48,337 bases of DNA, from the NCBI RefSeq assembly GCF_000967965.1, contig NZ_LACC01000005.1, positions 1-48,337 on the forward strand, given 5' to 3'. The translations under genes were made by a program, and so were the position numbers. Of this stretch, positions 25,992 through 35,036 are shown piece after piece; positions within the stretch are counted from its first letter, which is position 1; each line of letters starts with the position of its first letter. The DNA comes from Pseudomonas fluorescens. GTDB taxonomy: Bacteria; Pseudomonadota; Gammaproteobacteria; Pseudomonadales; Pseudomonadaceae. The notes under the pieces were generated by a model that saw only the letters and a program-made list of their open reading frames with translations, did not search any database and was not told where the DNA came from.

Positions 25992-26639
25992 ATGGATAAA
26001 TGGATTGAATTGGTCAAGGCCAAAATGAGTGAGCTCAAAATCACTCAAGAGATACTCGCCGAGCGCCTCGGGATGTCCCAGGGCGGCATTGGCCACTGGC
26101 TCAACAAACGTCGTGAGCCCGGCATCGAAGACATGAACCGTGTGCTGCGGGCGCTGGGCCTTGAGTTTCTCGAAGTGGCGCTGGTGATCCGGGAACCGCA
26201 GGTGTCAACGGACGACGAAATTCCCCTGACACAAAAGTACAACCCGTACTTTCGCTACCCGGTCAGTGACTGGCGCGAACCTGCCGAAGTGCGCGACGGC
26301 GAGGTTGCGGTGTATGGAAAAGGGCACTTTGAACTGTCCGATTACCACGCCCGGGGGCCGGCATTCTGGTTGAGAGTGGCAGGCGATGCGATGACCGCAC
26401 CTAATGGCATCAGCATCCCGGAAGGCATGCTGATCCTGGTGGACCCGGCGGTGGATGCCGAGCCTGGCAAACTGGTCATTGCCCAGTGGCCGGACAGCAC
26501 CGAAGCCACGTTCCGCAAGCTCATCGAAGAGGGCGGGCAGCGTTATCTGGTCCCGCTCAATCCGACGTATCCGAAAGCCTTGTACACCGAAGAATGTCGA
26601 ATCATCGGCGTAGTGGTTCAGGCAACGGCCAAGTTCTGA
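25992..26639 (+). CDS. PrtR/LexA-like repressor with a changed S24 site
   Basis: 215 residues. The N-terminal HTH (about 15-50) reads ITQEILAERLGMSQGGIGHW. The C-terminal S24 domain contains GDAMTAPNGISIPEGMLIL and later EATFRKL. In LexA-type repressors the nucleophile is the serine of a GDSM/GMSM motif and the general base is a lysine; here the serine position is A133 while K176 remains. So RecA-stimulated self-cleavage is predicted not to occur, or another mechanism applies. PrtR proteins control pyocin/tailocin genes, but none are in this window. ATG at 25992 chosen over the upstream 25950 start because the helix-turn-helix then begins at the usual distance; a ribosome site is not obvious. 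Confidence 0.88.
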   Translation: MDKWIELVKAKMSELKITQEILAERLGMSQGGIGHWLNKRREPGIEDMNRVLRALGLEFLEVALVIREPQVSTDDEIPLTQKYNPYFRYPVSDWREPAEVRDGEVAVYGKGHFELSDYHARGPAFWLRVAGDAMTAPNGISIPEGMLILVDPAVDAEPGKLVIAQWPDSTEATFRKLIEEGGQRYLVPLNPTYPKALYTEECRIIGVVVQATAKF

Positions 26640-26642
26640 TCA

Positions 26643-26677
26643 GATCGGTCCTCGCGATGCGTAGGACCGATCTTCAT
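26643..26677. terminator. bidirectional terminator
   Basis: 9-bp stem GATCGGTCC / GGACCGATC (26643-26651 and 26664-26672) with a 12-base loop, followed by TTCATTTC. It lies between the repressor stop (26639) and the liuD stop (26679) and probably ends both convergent transcripts. Confidence 0.75.
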
Positions 26678-26678
26678 T

Positions 26679-28634
26679 TCACGCTTCTTCCAGTTCGACC
26701 AGTGCACTGCCTTCGCTGACCATTTCGCCTTCCTGGCAATACAGCGCCTTGATCACCCCGGCGTGGGGCGCGCGGATGCTGTGCTCCATCTTCATCGCTT
26801 CCAGTACCACCAATTGCGCCCCGGCTTCGACCGATTGCCCGGCTTCCACCAACACCCGGACGATGCTGCCGTTCATGGGGGCGGTCAGCCCGCCCTGATG
26901 ACTGTGGCTGGCCTCGACGGCGCTGATCGGGTCGTAAGCCTCGATGCGGTGCAACTCGCCATCCCACTGCAAATACACATGTTCGCCACGGCGTATCGCG
27001 CGGTGTTGACGGCGCACACCCGCCTGTTCGGTCAGCAGATGTTCGCCCTTGAGCCGAGCGCTGTGGGCATTGATGTCGCCCAGCGTCAGCGCCCGGTCCT
27101 GGCCTTCACAGCTCAGGTGAAGGGTGATTTCTCTCGGCAATCCAGCGCGCAGCCCGTTACCCGTCGCCCACGGCGAACTCGGGTCATCGGCGCGGGTGGC
27201 AGGCGGCTGGCTCTGGGCAAACGCCTGGGCGGCGGCCTGCCAGAAATCATCGCTGAGTTCCGCTGGCGCCGGCAGCAACTGCTCCTGATAGCGCGGAATG
27301 AAGCCGGTATCCAGTTCAGCAGCGGCAAATGCCGGGTGGCCGATGATGCGTCGCAGGAAATTGATGTTGGTCTTCAGCCCGCCAATGGCGAATTCGTCGA
27401 GCATGCTCAGCAGGCGCAAGCGCGCCTGTTCACGATCTTCGCCCCAGGCAATCAACTTGCCGAGCATCGGATCGTAGAACGGCGAGATCTCGTCGCCTTC
27501 TTCAACGCCGCTGTCCACTCGACGCCCCGGCCCTTGGGCGGATTCGCGATACAACTCCAGACGACCGGTCGCCGGCAGGAAATCATTACCCGGGTCTTCG
27601 GCATACAGCCGCACTTCGATCGCGTGGCCCACCAGCGGTACCTGGTCCTGAGTCATGGGCAAGGCTTCGCCCCGTGCCACGCGAATCTGCCAGGCCACCA
27701 GGTCGAGGCCAGTGATGGCTTCGGTGACCGGGTGTTCCACTTGCAGGCGGGTGTTCATCTCCATGAAGAAGAACTCGCCGCGCGCATCCAGCAAAAATTC
27801 CACGGTGCCGGCACCGACATAACCGATGGCCTGGGCCGAACGGACAGCGGCTTCACCCATGGCACGCCGCAACTCCGGGCTCAGTCCTGGCGCCGGGGCT
27901 TCTTCGACGACTTTCTGGTGACGGCGTTGAATCGAGCAGTCACGTTCGTTGAGGTACAGGCAGTTGCCGTGCTGGTCGGCGAAAATCTGGATTTCCACGT
28001 GACGTGGCTTGAGCAGATATTTCTCCACCAGCATCCGCGAATCGCCGAACGACGATTGCGCCTCACGCTGGGCCGAGGCCAGGGCTTCGGCCAGTTGGCT
28101 GACGTCCTCGACCACTTTCATGCCTTTGCCGCCACCACCGGCCGTGGCCTTGAGCAACACCGGGTAGCCGATGCGGTCGCAGGCGGCGCGGAAGGTTTCC
28201 AGGTCCTGGGCTTCGCCGTGATAACCGGGCACCAGTGGCACGCCGGCGGTTTCCATCAAGGCTTTGGCGGCAGACTTGCTGCCCATGGAGTCGATGGCCG
28301 AGGCGGGCGGGCCGAGGAAGATCAGGCCGGCGTTTTCGATGGCGCGGGCGAACCCGGCGTTCTCCGACAAAAAGCCATAGCCGGGGTGAATCGCCTGGGC
28401 GCCGCTGACCTTGGCGGCAGCGATCAGTTTGTCGATCTGCAGATAACTGTCGGCGGCTTTGCTGCCGCCGAGGTCGACCCGAATGTCGGCTTCGCGACTG
28501 TGCCGGGCGTCACGGTCGGTGGCGCTGTGCACGGCCACGGTGGTCATGCCCAGGGCCTTGGCGGTACGCATCACACGGCAAGCGATTTCGCCACGGTTGG
28601 CCACCAGCAGGGTGGTGAGGACAGGTGCGCTCAT
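26679..28634 (-). CDS. liuD: methylcrotonyl-CoA carboxylase, biotin-containing alpha subunit
   Basis: 651 residues. Biotin carboxylase domain (about 1-450): LLVANRGEIACRV at the start, the ATP-grasp glycine loop TAGGGGKGMK, and FFMEMNTRLQVEHPVTE. The C-terminal biotin carboxyl carrier ends EAMKMEHS, with biotin on K615. It carboxylates 3-methylcrotonyl-CoA to 3-methylglutaconyl-CoA with LiuB, in leucine and isovalerate breakdown. The ATG at 28634 overlaps the liuC stop by one base and has AGGAG 8 bases upstream. It is the last gene of liuABCD. Geranyl-CoA and propionyl-CoA carboxylases are alternatives by sequence, but the cluster composition settles it. Confidence 0.95.
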   Translation of the reverse strand: MSAPVLTTLLVANRGEIACRVMRTAKALGMTTVAVHSATDRDARHSREADIRVDLGGSKAADSYLQIDKLIAAAKVSGAQAIHPGYGFLSENAGFARAIENAGLIFLGPPASAIDSMGSKSAAKALMETAGVPLVPGYHGEAQDLETFRAACDRIGYPVLLKATAGGGGKGMKVVEDVSQLAEALASAQREAQSSFGDSRMLVEKYLLKPRHVEIQIFADQHGNCLYLNERDCSIQRRHQKVVEEAPAPGLSPELRRAMGEAAVRSAQAIGYVGAGTVEFLLDARGEFFFMEMNTRLQVEHPVTEAITGLDLVAWQIRVARGEALPMTQDQVPLVGHAIEVRLYAEDPGNDFLPATGRLELYRESAQGPGRRVDSGVEEGDEISPFYDPMLGKLIAWGEDREQARLRLLSMLDEFAIGGLKTNINFLRRIIGHPAFAAAELDTGFIPRYQEQLLPAPAELSDDFWQAAAQAFAQSQPPATRADDPSSPWATGNGLRAGLPREITLHLSCEGQDRALTLGDINAHSARLKGEHLLTEQAGVRRQHRAIRRGEHVYLQWDGELHRIEAYDPISAVEASHSHQGGLTAPMNGSIVRVLVEAGQSVEAGAQLVVLEAMKMEHSIRAPHAGVIKALYCQEGEMVSEGSALVELEEA

Positions 28635-29446
28635 CAACGGGGCTCCTTGGTGGTTTCGGCTTGCCAGCTCGGCGGACGTTTTTGCAGGAAGGCGCGCAGG
28701 CCTTCCTGGCCTTCGGGGCTGACGCGGATGCGGGCGATGGCGTTTTCGGTGTATCGGCGCAATGCCGGGGTCAGTGAGCCGTCGCCGACTTCGCGCAACA
28801 GATCCTTGCTGGCGCGCATCGCGGCCGGACTGTTGAGCAGCAGATTGTCGATCCATTGCTCGACTTTCTGTTCCAGCTCGGCACTTGCATAACTCTCCGA
28901 CAACAAACCGATTTCCCGTGCCCGTTGCCCACCGAAACGCTCGGCGGTCAAGGCATAGCGACGGGTCGCGCGCTCGCCAATGGCTTGCACCACGAACGGG
29001 CTGATCACCGCTGGCGCCAGGCCGATGCGCACTTCCGAGAGGCAGAACTGCGCATCATCGGCGCCGATGGCCATGTCGCAGCAACTGATCAGGCCCAGGG
29101 CGCCACCAAAGGCTGCGCCTTGCACCACCGCCAGGGTCGGGACTTTCAGTTTGGCCAGGTTGTACATCAACTCCGCCAGCTCCCAGGCGTCATCGAGGTT
29201 GGTGGCGTAATCGAGTTCGGCCGATTGCTGCATCCAGGCAAGGTCGGCGCCGGCGCTGAAATGCTTGCCGCGACCACGCACGATCAGGAACCGCAGGCTG
29301 GCATCGCTCGCGACTTTGTCGAGGGCAAGGATCAGTTCGCGGATCATTTCGGCATTGAAGGCGTTGTTTTTTTCTTCACGGCTGAGCCAAAGGGTGGCAA
29401 ACCCCCGGGGGTCGGTCAGCAGTTCGAGGGTGTTGAAGTCGCTCAT
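28634..29446 (-). CDS. liuC: 3-methylglutaconyl-CoA hydratase
   Basis: 270 residues, crotonase fold. FSAGADLAWM and GAAFGGALGL hold the oxyanion-hole amides; FCLSEVRIGLAPAVISPF is the family's catalytic block. It hydrates 3-methylglutaconyl-CoA to HMG-CoA, the step between the LiuBD carboxylase and the LiuE lyase. GGGAGAAG precedes the ATG. Its stop overlaps the liuD start, and liuB ends 13 bases upstream, so the four genes form one operon. The gene could have been called a general enoyl-CoA hydratase, but its position between liuB and liuD fixes the role. Confidence 0.94.
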   Translation of the reverse strand: MSDFNTLELLTDPRGFATLWLSREEKNNAFNAEMIRELILALDKVASDASLRFLIVRGRGKHFSAGADLAWMQQSAELDYATNLDDAWELAELMYNLAKLKVPTLAVVQGAAFGGALGLISCCDMAIGADDAQFCLSEVRIGLAPAVISPFVVQAIGERATRRYALTAERFGGQRAREIGLLSESYASAELEQKVEQWIDNLLLNSPAAMRASKDLLREVGDGSLTPALRRYTENAIARIRVSPEGQEGLRAFLQKRPPSWQAETTKEPR

Positions 29447-29459
29447 GTTCTTCTCCCGA

Positions 29460-31064
29460 TCACATCCGGAACACGCCGAAGCGGCTCGGTTCGATTGGCG
29501 CGTTCAACGACGCGGACAAGGCCAGGGCCAGTACGTCGCGGGTCTGGGCCGGGTCGATGACACCGTCGTCCCACAGGCGCGCGCTGGAATAGTAGGGGTG
29601 ACCCTGTTCTTCGTATTGGTCGAGGATCGGTTGCTTGATCTCGGCTTCCTGCTCGGCGCTGAAACCCTGGCCGCTGCGTTCAGCCTGTTCGCGCTTGACC
29701 TGCACCAGCACGCCGGCCGCTTGTTCGGCACCCATCACGCCGATGCGCGCATTCGGCCACATCCACAAGAAGCGCGGATCGTAGGCGCGCCCGCACATGC
29801 CATAGTTACCGGCGCCGAAACTGCCGCCGATGATCACGGTGAGCTTCGGCACCTTGGCGCATGCCACAGCCGTCACCAGTTTTGCGCCGTGCTTGGCGAT
29901 GCCGCCGGCTTCGTACTTCTGGCCGACCATGAAGCCGGTGATGTTCTGCAGAAACAGCAGCGGGATGCCGCGCTGGCACGCCAGTTCGATGAAGTGCGCG
30001 CCTTTCTGCGCCGCTTCAGCGAACAGGATGCCGTTGTTGGCGAGGATCGCGATCGGGTAACCATGCAGGTAGGCAAAACCGCAGACCAGCGTTGTCCCGA
30101 ACAGCGCCTTGAACTCGTCGAACACCGAACCATCCACCAGCCGCGCAATCACTTCGCGCACGTCGAACGGTTGCTTGGCGTCGGCCGGGACCACGCCGTA
30201 CAACTCGTCACTGCTGTACAGCGGGGCGATCGGCGTACGTTGCTGAACCTCACCTTGCTTGCGCCAGTTGAGATTGGCGACGCTGCGGCGTGCCAGTGCC
30301 AGGGCGTGTTCATCGCTCTCGGCGTAATGGTCGGCCACCCCGGAAATCTTGCAATGTACATCGGCCCCGCCGAGGTCTTCGGCACTGACCACCTCACCGG
30401 TCGCGGCTTTCACCAGCGGTGGGCCGGCGAGGAAGATCGTCGCTTGCTCGCGGACCATGATCGCTTCGTCGGCCATCGCCGGTACATAGGCGCCGCCAGC
30501 GGTGCAGGAACCCATGACCACGGCAATCTGCGGAATGCCCATGGCGCTCATGTTGGCCTGATTGAAGAAGATCCGCCCGAAGTGCTCGCGGTCCGGAAAC
30601 ACTTCATCCTGGCGCGGCAGGTTGGCGCCGCCCGAATCCACCAGATAGATGCACGGCAGACGGTTCTGCTGGGCGATGGTCTGGGCGCGCAGGTGCTTTT
30701 TCACGGTCAGCGGGTAATACGATCCACCTTTCACCGTGGCGTCGTTGGCGACGATCATGCATTCGACGCCTTCTACCCGGCCGATCCCGGCAATCACGCC
30801 AGCTGCCGGAACGTCTTCGCCATACACCTCGTACGCAGCCAGTTGGCTGATCTCCAGAAACGGCGAACCTGGATCGAGCAAGCGGTTGATGCGCTCGCGA
30901 GGCAGCAGCTTGCCCCGCGAGGTGTGGCGTTCCTGAGCCTTCGGGCCGCCACCCTGCGCCACTTGGGCGAGCAGGGTGTGCAACGCGTCGACCTGCTTGA
31001 GCATCGCCGCACTGTTGGTGGCGAACTCCGCTGAACGGGGGTTGAGCTGGGTATGCAAAATCAT
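29460..31064 (-). CDS. liuB: methylcrotonyl-CoA carboxylase, carboxyltransferase beta subunit
   Basis: 534 residues, near the 535 usual for MccB. The N-terminal half has [16 protein letters not shown] and [11 protein letters not shown]; SMx[20 protein letters not shown] is the first oxyanion motif, and [20 protein letters not shown] the second, both typical of MccB. It takes CO2 from biotinylated LiuD and moves it to 3-methylcrotonyl-CoA. Located in the liuABCD operon, 97 bases after liuA; that spacer holds an inverted repeat. Start ATG at 31064, with a weak ribosome site. Confidence 0.96.
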   Translation of the reverse strand: MILHTQLNPRSAEFATNSAAMLKQVDALHTLLAQVAQGGGPKAQERHTSRGKLLPRERINRLLDPGSPFLEISQLAAYEVYGEDVPAAGVIAGIGRVEGVECMIVANDATVKGGSYYPLTVKKHLRAQTIAQQNRLPCIYLVDSGGANLPRQDEVFPDREHFGRIFFNQANMSAMGIPQIAVVMGSCTAGGAYVPAMADEAIMVREQATIFLAGPPLVKAATGEVVSAEDLGGADVHCKISGVADHYAESDEHALALARRSVANLNWRKQGEVQQRTPIAPLYSSDELYGVVPADAKQPFDVREVIARLVDGSVFDEFKALFGTTLVCGFAYLHGYPIAILANNGILFAEAAQKGAHFIELACQRGIPLLFLQNITGFMVGQKYEAGGIAKHGAKLVTAVACAKVPKLTVIIGGSFGAGNYGMCGRAYDPRFLWMWPNARIGVMGAEQAAGVLVQVKREQAERSGQGFSAEQEAEIKQPILDQYEEQGHPYYSSARLWDDGVIDPAQTRDVLALALSASLNAPIEPSRFGVFRM

Positions 31065-31080
31065 GGCTTACTCCGTAAGC

Positions 31081-31153
31081 AGCTTTGAGCGGTAAGCTAC
31101 AAGCTGCAAGAGGATCGCTTCTACTTGTGGCTTGAAGCTTGCCGCTTGCAGCT
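31081..31153. repeat. inverted-repeat element between liuA and liuB
   Basis: Two arms of about 30 bases: AGCTTTGAGCGGTAAGCTAC... and the inverse of AGCTGCAAGCGGCAAGCTTC..., about 80 percent alike. This AGCTTGCCGCTTGCAGCT-rich element is a different family from the GTGGGAGC REPs and is common between Pseudomonas genes. It sits inside an otherwise tight operon. Confidence 0.75.
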
Positions 31154-31161
31154 GACGAAAT

Positions 31162-32325
31162 TTATTTCGTCTCGTTAAACAGTTCGCGACCGATCAGCAT
31201 GCGACGGATCTCACTGGTGCCCGCGCCGATTTCGTACAGCTTGGCGTCACGCAACAGGCGGCCGGCCGGGAATTCATTGATGTAGCCGTTGCCGCCGAGA
31301 ATCTGGATCGCGTCGAGGGCCATTTGCGTGGCGCGTTCGGCGCTGTAGAGGATCACGCCGGCGGCGTCCTTGCGCGTGGTTTCGCCGCGCTCGCAGGCCT
31401 GGGCCACGGCGTACAGGTAGGCGCGGCTGGCGTTGAGTTGGGTGTACATGTCGGCGACCTTGCCCTGGATCAGCTGGAATTCGCCGATGCTTTGGCCGAA
31501 CTGCTTGCGGTCGTGGATGTACGGCACGATCAGGTCCATGCACGCCTGCATGATCCCGGTCGGGCCACCCGAAAGGACAACGCGCTCGTAGTCGAGGCCG
31601 CTCATCAGCACTTTCACGCCGCCGTTGAGTACGCCGAGGATGTTTTCTTCCGGCACTTCGACGTCATCGAAGAACAGCTCGCAGGTGTTCGAACCGCGCA
31701 TGCCGAGCTTGTCGAACTTGTTGCTGCGGCTGAAGCCTTTCCAGTCGCGCTCAACGATGAACGCGGTGATGCCATGAGGGCCCTTTTCCAGGTCGGTCTT
31801 GGCGTAGATCACGTAGGTGTTGGCGTCCGGACCGTTGGTGATCCAGGTCTTGCTGCCGTTGAGCACGTACTTGTCGCCGCGTTTCTCGGCGCGCAGTTTC
31901 ATCGACACCACGTCGGAACCGGCATTCGGCTCGCTCATGGCCAGGGCGCCGATGTGCTCGCCGCTGATCAGCTTGGGCAGGTACTTGGATTTCTGTTCGT
32001 GGTTGCCGTTGCGGTTGATCTGGTTGACGCACAGGTTGGAGTGCGCGCCGTAGGACAGCGCCACCGAAGCCGAGCCACGGCTGATTTCTTCCATGGCCAC
32101 CACGTGGGCCAGGTAACCCAGGCCGGCACCGCCGTACTCTTCCGGCACGGTAATGCCCAAAAGGCCCATGTCGCCGAACTTGCGCCACAGGTCGGCGGGG
32201 AACAGGTTGTCGATGTCGATCTGAGCGGCGCGCGGGGCGATCTCTTTGGCGACGAAGGACTGAACCTGATCGCGCAGCATGTCGATGGTTTCACCGAGGG
32301 CAAAATTCAGGGATGGATAGCTCAT
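31162..32325 (-). CDS. liuA: isovaleryl-CoA dehydrogenase
   Basis: 387 residues, acyl-CoA dehydrogenase fold. [19 protein letters not shown] contacts FAD and substrate, E247 in [12 protein letters not shown] is the catalytic base at the place specific for isovaleryl-CoA dehydrogenases, and [20 protein letters not shown] is the C-terminal family block. It oxidises isovaleryl-CoA to 3-methylcrotonyl-CoA, the first committed step in the liu pathway, passing electrons to ETF. First gene of liuABCD; two LiuR-type palindromes lie upstream at 32381-32438. It is divergent from an acyl-CoA synthetase gene. Confidence 0.96.
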   Translation of the reverse strand: MSYPSLNFALGETIDMLRDQVQSFVAKEIAPRAAQIDIDNLFPADLWRKFGDMGLLGITVPEEYGGAGLGYLAHVVAMEEISRGSASVALSYGAHSNLCVNQINRNGNHEQKSKYLPKLISGEHIGALAMSEPNAGSDVVSMKLRAEKRGDKYVLNGSKTWITNGPDANTYVIYAKTDLEKGPHGITAFIVERDWKGFSRSNKFDKLGMRGSNTCELFFDDVEVPEENILGVLNGGVKVLMSGLDYERVVLSGGPTGIMQACMDLIVPYIHDRKQFGQSIGEFQLIQGKVADMYTQLNASRAYLYAVAQACERGETTRKDAAGVILYSAERATQMALDAIQILGGNGYINEFPAGRLLRDAKLYEIGAGTSEIRRMLIGRELFNETK

Positions 32326-32380
32326 GGGTCACCTTTTGGCTTTTTTGTCGGTTGGTGAGACTGTCAATGGGTTCTCACCT

Positions 32381-32394
32381 TTACGTTAACGTAA
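32381..32394. promoter_or_regulatory. LiuR-type operator 1
   Basis: Perfect palindrome TTACGTTAACGTAA, 56 bases upstream of the liuA start. It matches the second site at 32423 and the site before liuR. Confidence 0.8.
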
Positions 32395-32422
32395 GCCTGT
32401 GACGAATGGCTGTCAATCACCC

Positions 32423-32438
32423 TTTACGTTAACGTCAA
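32423..32438. promoter_or_regulatory. LiuR-type operator 2
   Basis: TTTACGTTAACGTCAA, with core ACGTTAACGT identical to operator 1; the centres are 43 bases apart (about four helical turns). It is on the side nearer the acyl-CoA synthetase gene, which may therefore be co-regulated. Confidence 0.78.
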
Positions 32439-32484
32439 CTTGAGCGAGAGTAGAGGCAGTTCTGAATGATCGGCGTCGCTCTCC

Positions 32485-32614
32485 GTGGCGAGGGAGCTTG
32501 CTCCCGTTCGAGCGCGAAGCGGTCGCAAATCGATGATCGGGGTACATCAGGTAAATCCCGGTGGTTGATTTCACGACTGCTACGCAGCCGAGCGGGAGCA
32601 AGCTCCCTCGCCAC
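32485..32614. repeat. long composite REP element (GTGGCGAGGGAGC type)
   Basis: Outer arms GTGGCGAGGGAGCTTGCTCC and GGGAGCAAGCTCCCTCGCCAC are near-perfect inverses over 20 bases; the middle holds CGAAGCGGTCGC and GACTGCTACGCAGC. Same family as 16354-16461 and 39048-39194. It separates the LiuR sites from the acyl-CoA synthetase start. Confidence 0.83.
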
Positions 32615-32656
32615 AAAAAGCCGCGCTCCTACACAATAAAGACAATAGGGGTCGTC

Positions 32657-34354
32657 ATGGATCAACCCAGTGCAAGCCCGCAACGCAGTTACACCCGAGG
32701 TTCCCAGGACAAAGCCTTGCTGGCGATGACCATTGGCCAGGCATTCGACAACACGGTTGCGCAGTACCAGGACGGGGAGGCGCTGGTGGTGCGCCACCAA
32801 CAGCTGCGTTACACCTGGCGGCAATTGGCCGAGGCCGCGGACCTGCACGCCAGAGCACTGCTTGCGCTGGGCCTGCAAGCCGGGGACCGCCTGGGCATCT
32901 GGGCGCCGAACTGTGCGCAGTGGTGCATCAGCCAGATTGCCACCGCAAAAATCGGCGTGATCCTGGTCAACATCAACCCCGCCTATCGCAGTTCCGAACT
33001 CGAATACGTGTTGAAGCAGTCCGGCTGCCAATGGCTGGTGTGTGCCGGGGCCTTCAAGTCCTCGAACTATCACGCGATGCTGCAAGGCCTGGTGCCGGAG
33101 CTGGCCGAGCAATCCATCGGCAAACTGCACAGTGAACGCCTGCCGGAACTGCGCGGCGTCATCAGCCTGGATGCGCAGCCACCTTCTGGGTTCCTGCCAT
33201 GGTCGCAACTGGCCGATCTGGCGGACAGTGTGACGGTCGAGCAACTGCATGAGCGCCAGGACAGCCTGCATTTCGATCAGCCGGTAAACATCCAGTACAC
33301 CTCCGGCACCACCGGTTTCCCCAAGGGCGCGACCCTCAGTCACTACAACATTCTCAACAACGGTTACATGGTCGGCGAGAGCCTGGGTCTGACGGCGGCC
33401 GATCGCCTGGTGATCCCGGTGCCGCTGTATCACTGCTTCGGCATGGTCATGGGCAACCTCGGTTGCATCACCCATGGCAGTACGATGATTTACCCGAACG
33501 ACGCATTCGATCCGTTACTGACCCTCGGCACCGTGGCCGAAGAAAAAGCCACGGCGCTGTACGGTGTGCCGACCATGTTTATCGCCATGCTCGATCAACC
33601 TCAGCGTGTCGGGTTCGACTTGTCGAGCCTGCGCACCGGGATCATGGCAGGCGCAACCTGTCCTATCGAGGTGATGCGCCGGGTCATCAGTGAAATGCAC
33701 ATGAGCGAAGTGCAGATTGCCTACGGCATGACGGAAACCAGTCCGGTGTCGTTGCAGACTGGTCCTTCAGACGACCTGGAACTGCGCGTGACCACCGTCG
33801 GCCGCACGCAGCCGCAACTGGAAAGCAAGATCATCGACGAGTCGGGCAACCTGGTGCCACGTGGCACCATCGGCGAACTGTGCACCCGCGGTTACAGCGT
33901 GATGCTCGGCTATTGGAACAACCCCGAAGGCACAGCGGACGCCATCGATCAGGCAGGGTGGATGCACACCGGTGACCTGGCGAGCATGAACGACGAGGGT
34001 TACGTGTGCATTGCCGGGCGCAACAAGGACATGATCATTCGCGGAGGTGAGAATATTTACCCACGGGAGCTTGAAGAGTTTTTCTTCACTCACCCGGCCG
34101 TTGCGGATGTGCAGGTGATTGGCATTCCTTGCTCGCGCTACGGTGAAGAGATTGTCGCCTGGATCAAGCTCCACCCCGGCCACAGCATCACCGAGCAAGA
34201 GCTGCAAACCTGGTGCAAGGAGCGCATCGCGCACTTCAAGACGCCACGTTACTTCAAGTTCGTCGAGGAGTTTCCGATGACGGTGACCGGCAAGATCCAG
34301 AAATTCCGGATGCGCGAGATCAGTATCGAGGAGTTGCGCGGGACCCGGGGCTGA
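32657..34354 (+). CDS. acyl-CoA synthetase (AMP-forming)
   Basis: 565 residues, ANL superfamily. The phosphate-binding motif [11 protein letters not shown] is at 214-224, YGMTETSP is the A5 motif, [16 protein letters not shown] is A7, and the catalytic lysine K546 is in [11 protein letters not shown]. It activates a carboxylate to its CoA thioester in the cytosol. Placed among liu genes, it probably activates a branched-chain or medium-chain acid such as isovalerate, methylcrotonate or a citronellol/geraniol-derived acid; substrate is inferred only. ATG at 32657 has AGGGG about 8 bases upstream. It ends with a strong terminator and is divergent from liuA. Confidence 0.9.
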   Translation: MDQPSASPQRSYTRGSQDKALLAMTIGQAFDNTVAQYQDGEALVVRHQQLRYTWRQLAEAADLHARALLALGLQAGDRLGIWAPNCAQWCISQIATAKIGVILVNINPAYRSSELEYVLKQSGCQWLVCAGAFKSSNYHAMLQGLVPELAEQSIGKLHSERLPELRGVISLDAQPPSGFLPWSQLADLADSVTVEQLHERQDSLHFDQPVNIQYTSGTTGFPKGATLSHYNILNNGYMVGESLGLTAADRLVIPVPLYHCFGMVMGNLGCITHGSTMIYPNDAFDPLLTLGTVAEEKATALYGVPTMFIAMLDQPQRVGFDLSSLRTGIMAGATCPIEVMRRVISEMHMSEVQIAYGMTETSPVSLQTGPSDDLELRVTTVGRTQPQLESKIIDESGNLVPRGTIGELCTRGYSVMLGYWNNPEGTADAIDQAGWMHTGDLASMNDEGYVCIAGRNKDMIIRGGENIYPRELEEFFFTHPAVADVQVIGIPCSRYGEEIVAWIKLHPGHSITEQELQTWCKERIAHFKTPRYFKFVEEFPMTVTGKIQKFRMREISIEELRGTRG

Positions 34355-34363
34355 CCACAATCC

Positions 34364-34457
34364 CCTGTGGGAGCGAGCTTGCTCGCGATGAAGGTGTGAC
34401 ATTCAACATTTGTGCTGACTGATCCGCCGCCATCGCGAGCAAGCTCGCTCCCACAGG
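34364..34457. repeat. REPIN after the acyl-CoA synthetase gene
   Basis: CCTGTGGGAGCGAGCTTGCT (34364-34383) facing AGCAAGCTCGCTCCCACAGG (34438-34457): the two arms are exact inverses over 20 bases. A textbook REPIN. Confidence 0.9.
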
Positions 34458-34489
34458 GATTGGTGTCAAACACGAATGCCAGACAGCAC

Positions 34490-34519
34490 AAAGGGGAGCC
34501 GAAGCTCCCCTTTAATTTT
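34490..34519 (+). terminator. strong Rho-independent terminator
   Basis: 10-bp stem AAAGGGGAGC / GCTCCCCTTT with CGAA tetraloop (34490-34513), then AATTTT. It lies 136 bases past the acyl-CoA synthetase stop, beyond the REPIN. Confidence 0.85.
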
Positions 34520-35036
34520 CGTTGCGCGTGCTCTTTTTTTATTATTGAGGGTCGGTCTGTTTTTGTTTTTGGCAACCGTTGCCCTTTACCGCTGTTTTTG
34601 GCGATCCCCATTCGGGATCAAGAGCAAACGTATTTTTTTGAGCGCTGATCTACTTTCTCGCTGAGCGATCCAACCAGTACGGGAGCTACCTGAAGGTAGT
34701 TTTATTATTCTCTGTCCGGTTGCGGGTAACTCCGAAAAGCACCCTGAAAAGCACATCTTCTCCAAAAAAATCTGTTAGCTGCGTCTCTGCCGTGTTGTTT
34801 TTGTTATGTCAGAGTCGTTACGTCTTGTTTTTATTAGGTTTGCCGCAATTTTTTTATTCTTGTTGTGCGATAGATATAGCAGGAGGCGTGCCAACTTTTT
34901 AAAAGCATTTAAAATCAACTACTTACAAATTTGTAGGGTTTTACGCGTCAGGCAAAACCCTAGATTTTGTTTCCGTGTTACTCGCTTGCGCCCACGTTTC
35001 AGACTCAGCGGTAACACCCGGACACACTCAGCGCAT
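34520..35036. other. T-rich non-coding stretch
   Basis: Over 34514-34990 the plus strand is unusually rich in T with several runs of 5-8 T, and the G+C content is far below the surroundings. No reading frame with a plausible start was found. The only structured element is a 9-bp hairpin at 34934-34962. It separates the acyl-CoA synthetase from liuE. Confidence 0.6.
34934..34966. terminator. hairpin downstream of liuE
   Basis: 9-bp stem TAGGGTTTT / AAAACCCTA (34934-34942 and 34954-34962) with an 11-base loop; on the plus strand it is followed by GATTTTG. It is 75 bases beyond the liuE stop and may mark the 3' end of the liuE transcript, though the minus-strand T-tract is weak. Confidence 0.5.

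Noticed and set aside
25992..26639. Prophage or tailocin cluster marker
   Set aside because: A PrtR-like repressor can mark tailocin clusters, but no phage tail, lysis or holin gene is in the window.
26763..28892. 709-codon open frame on the plus strand opposite liuD
   Set aside because: Antisense of a clearly identified biotin carboxylase; composition is the mirrored codon bias, with no motif of its own.
29265..31034. 589-codon open frame on the plus strand opposite liuB
   Set aside because: Antisense of liuB. No ribosome site and no recognisable domain.
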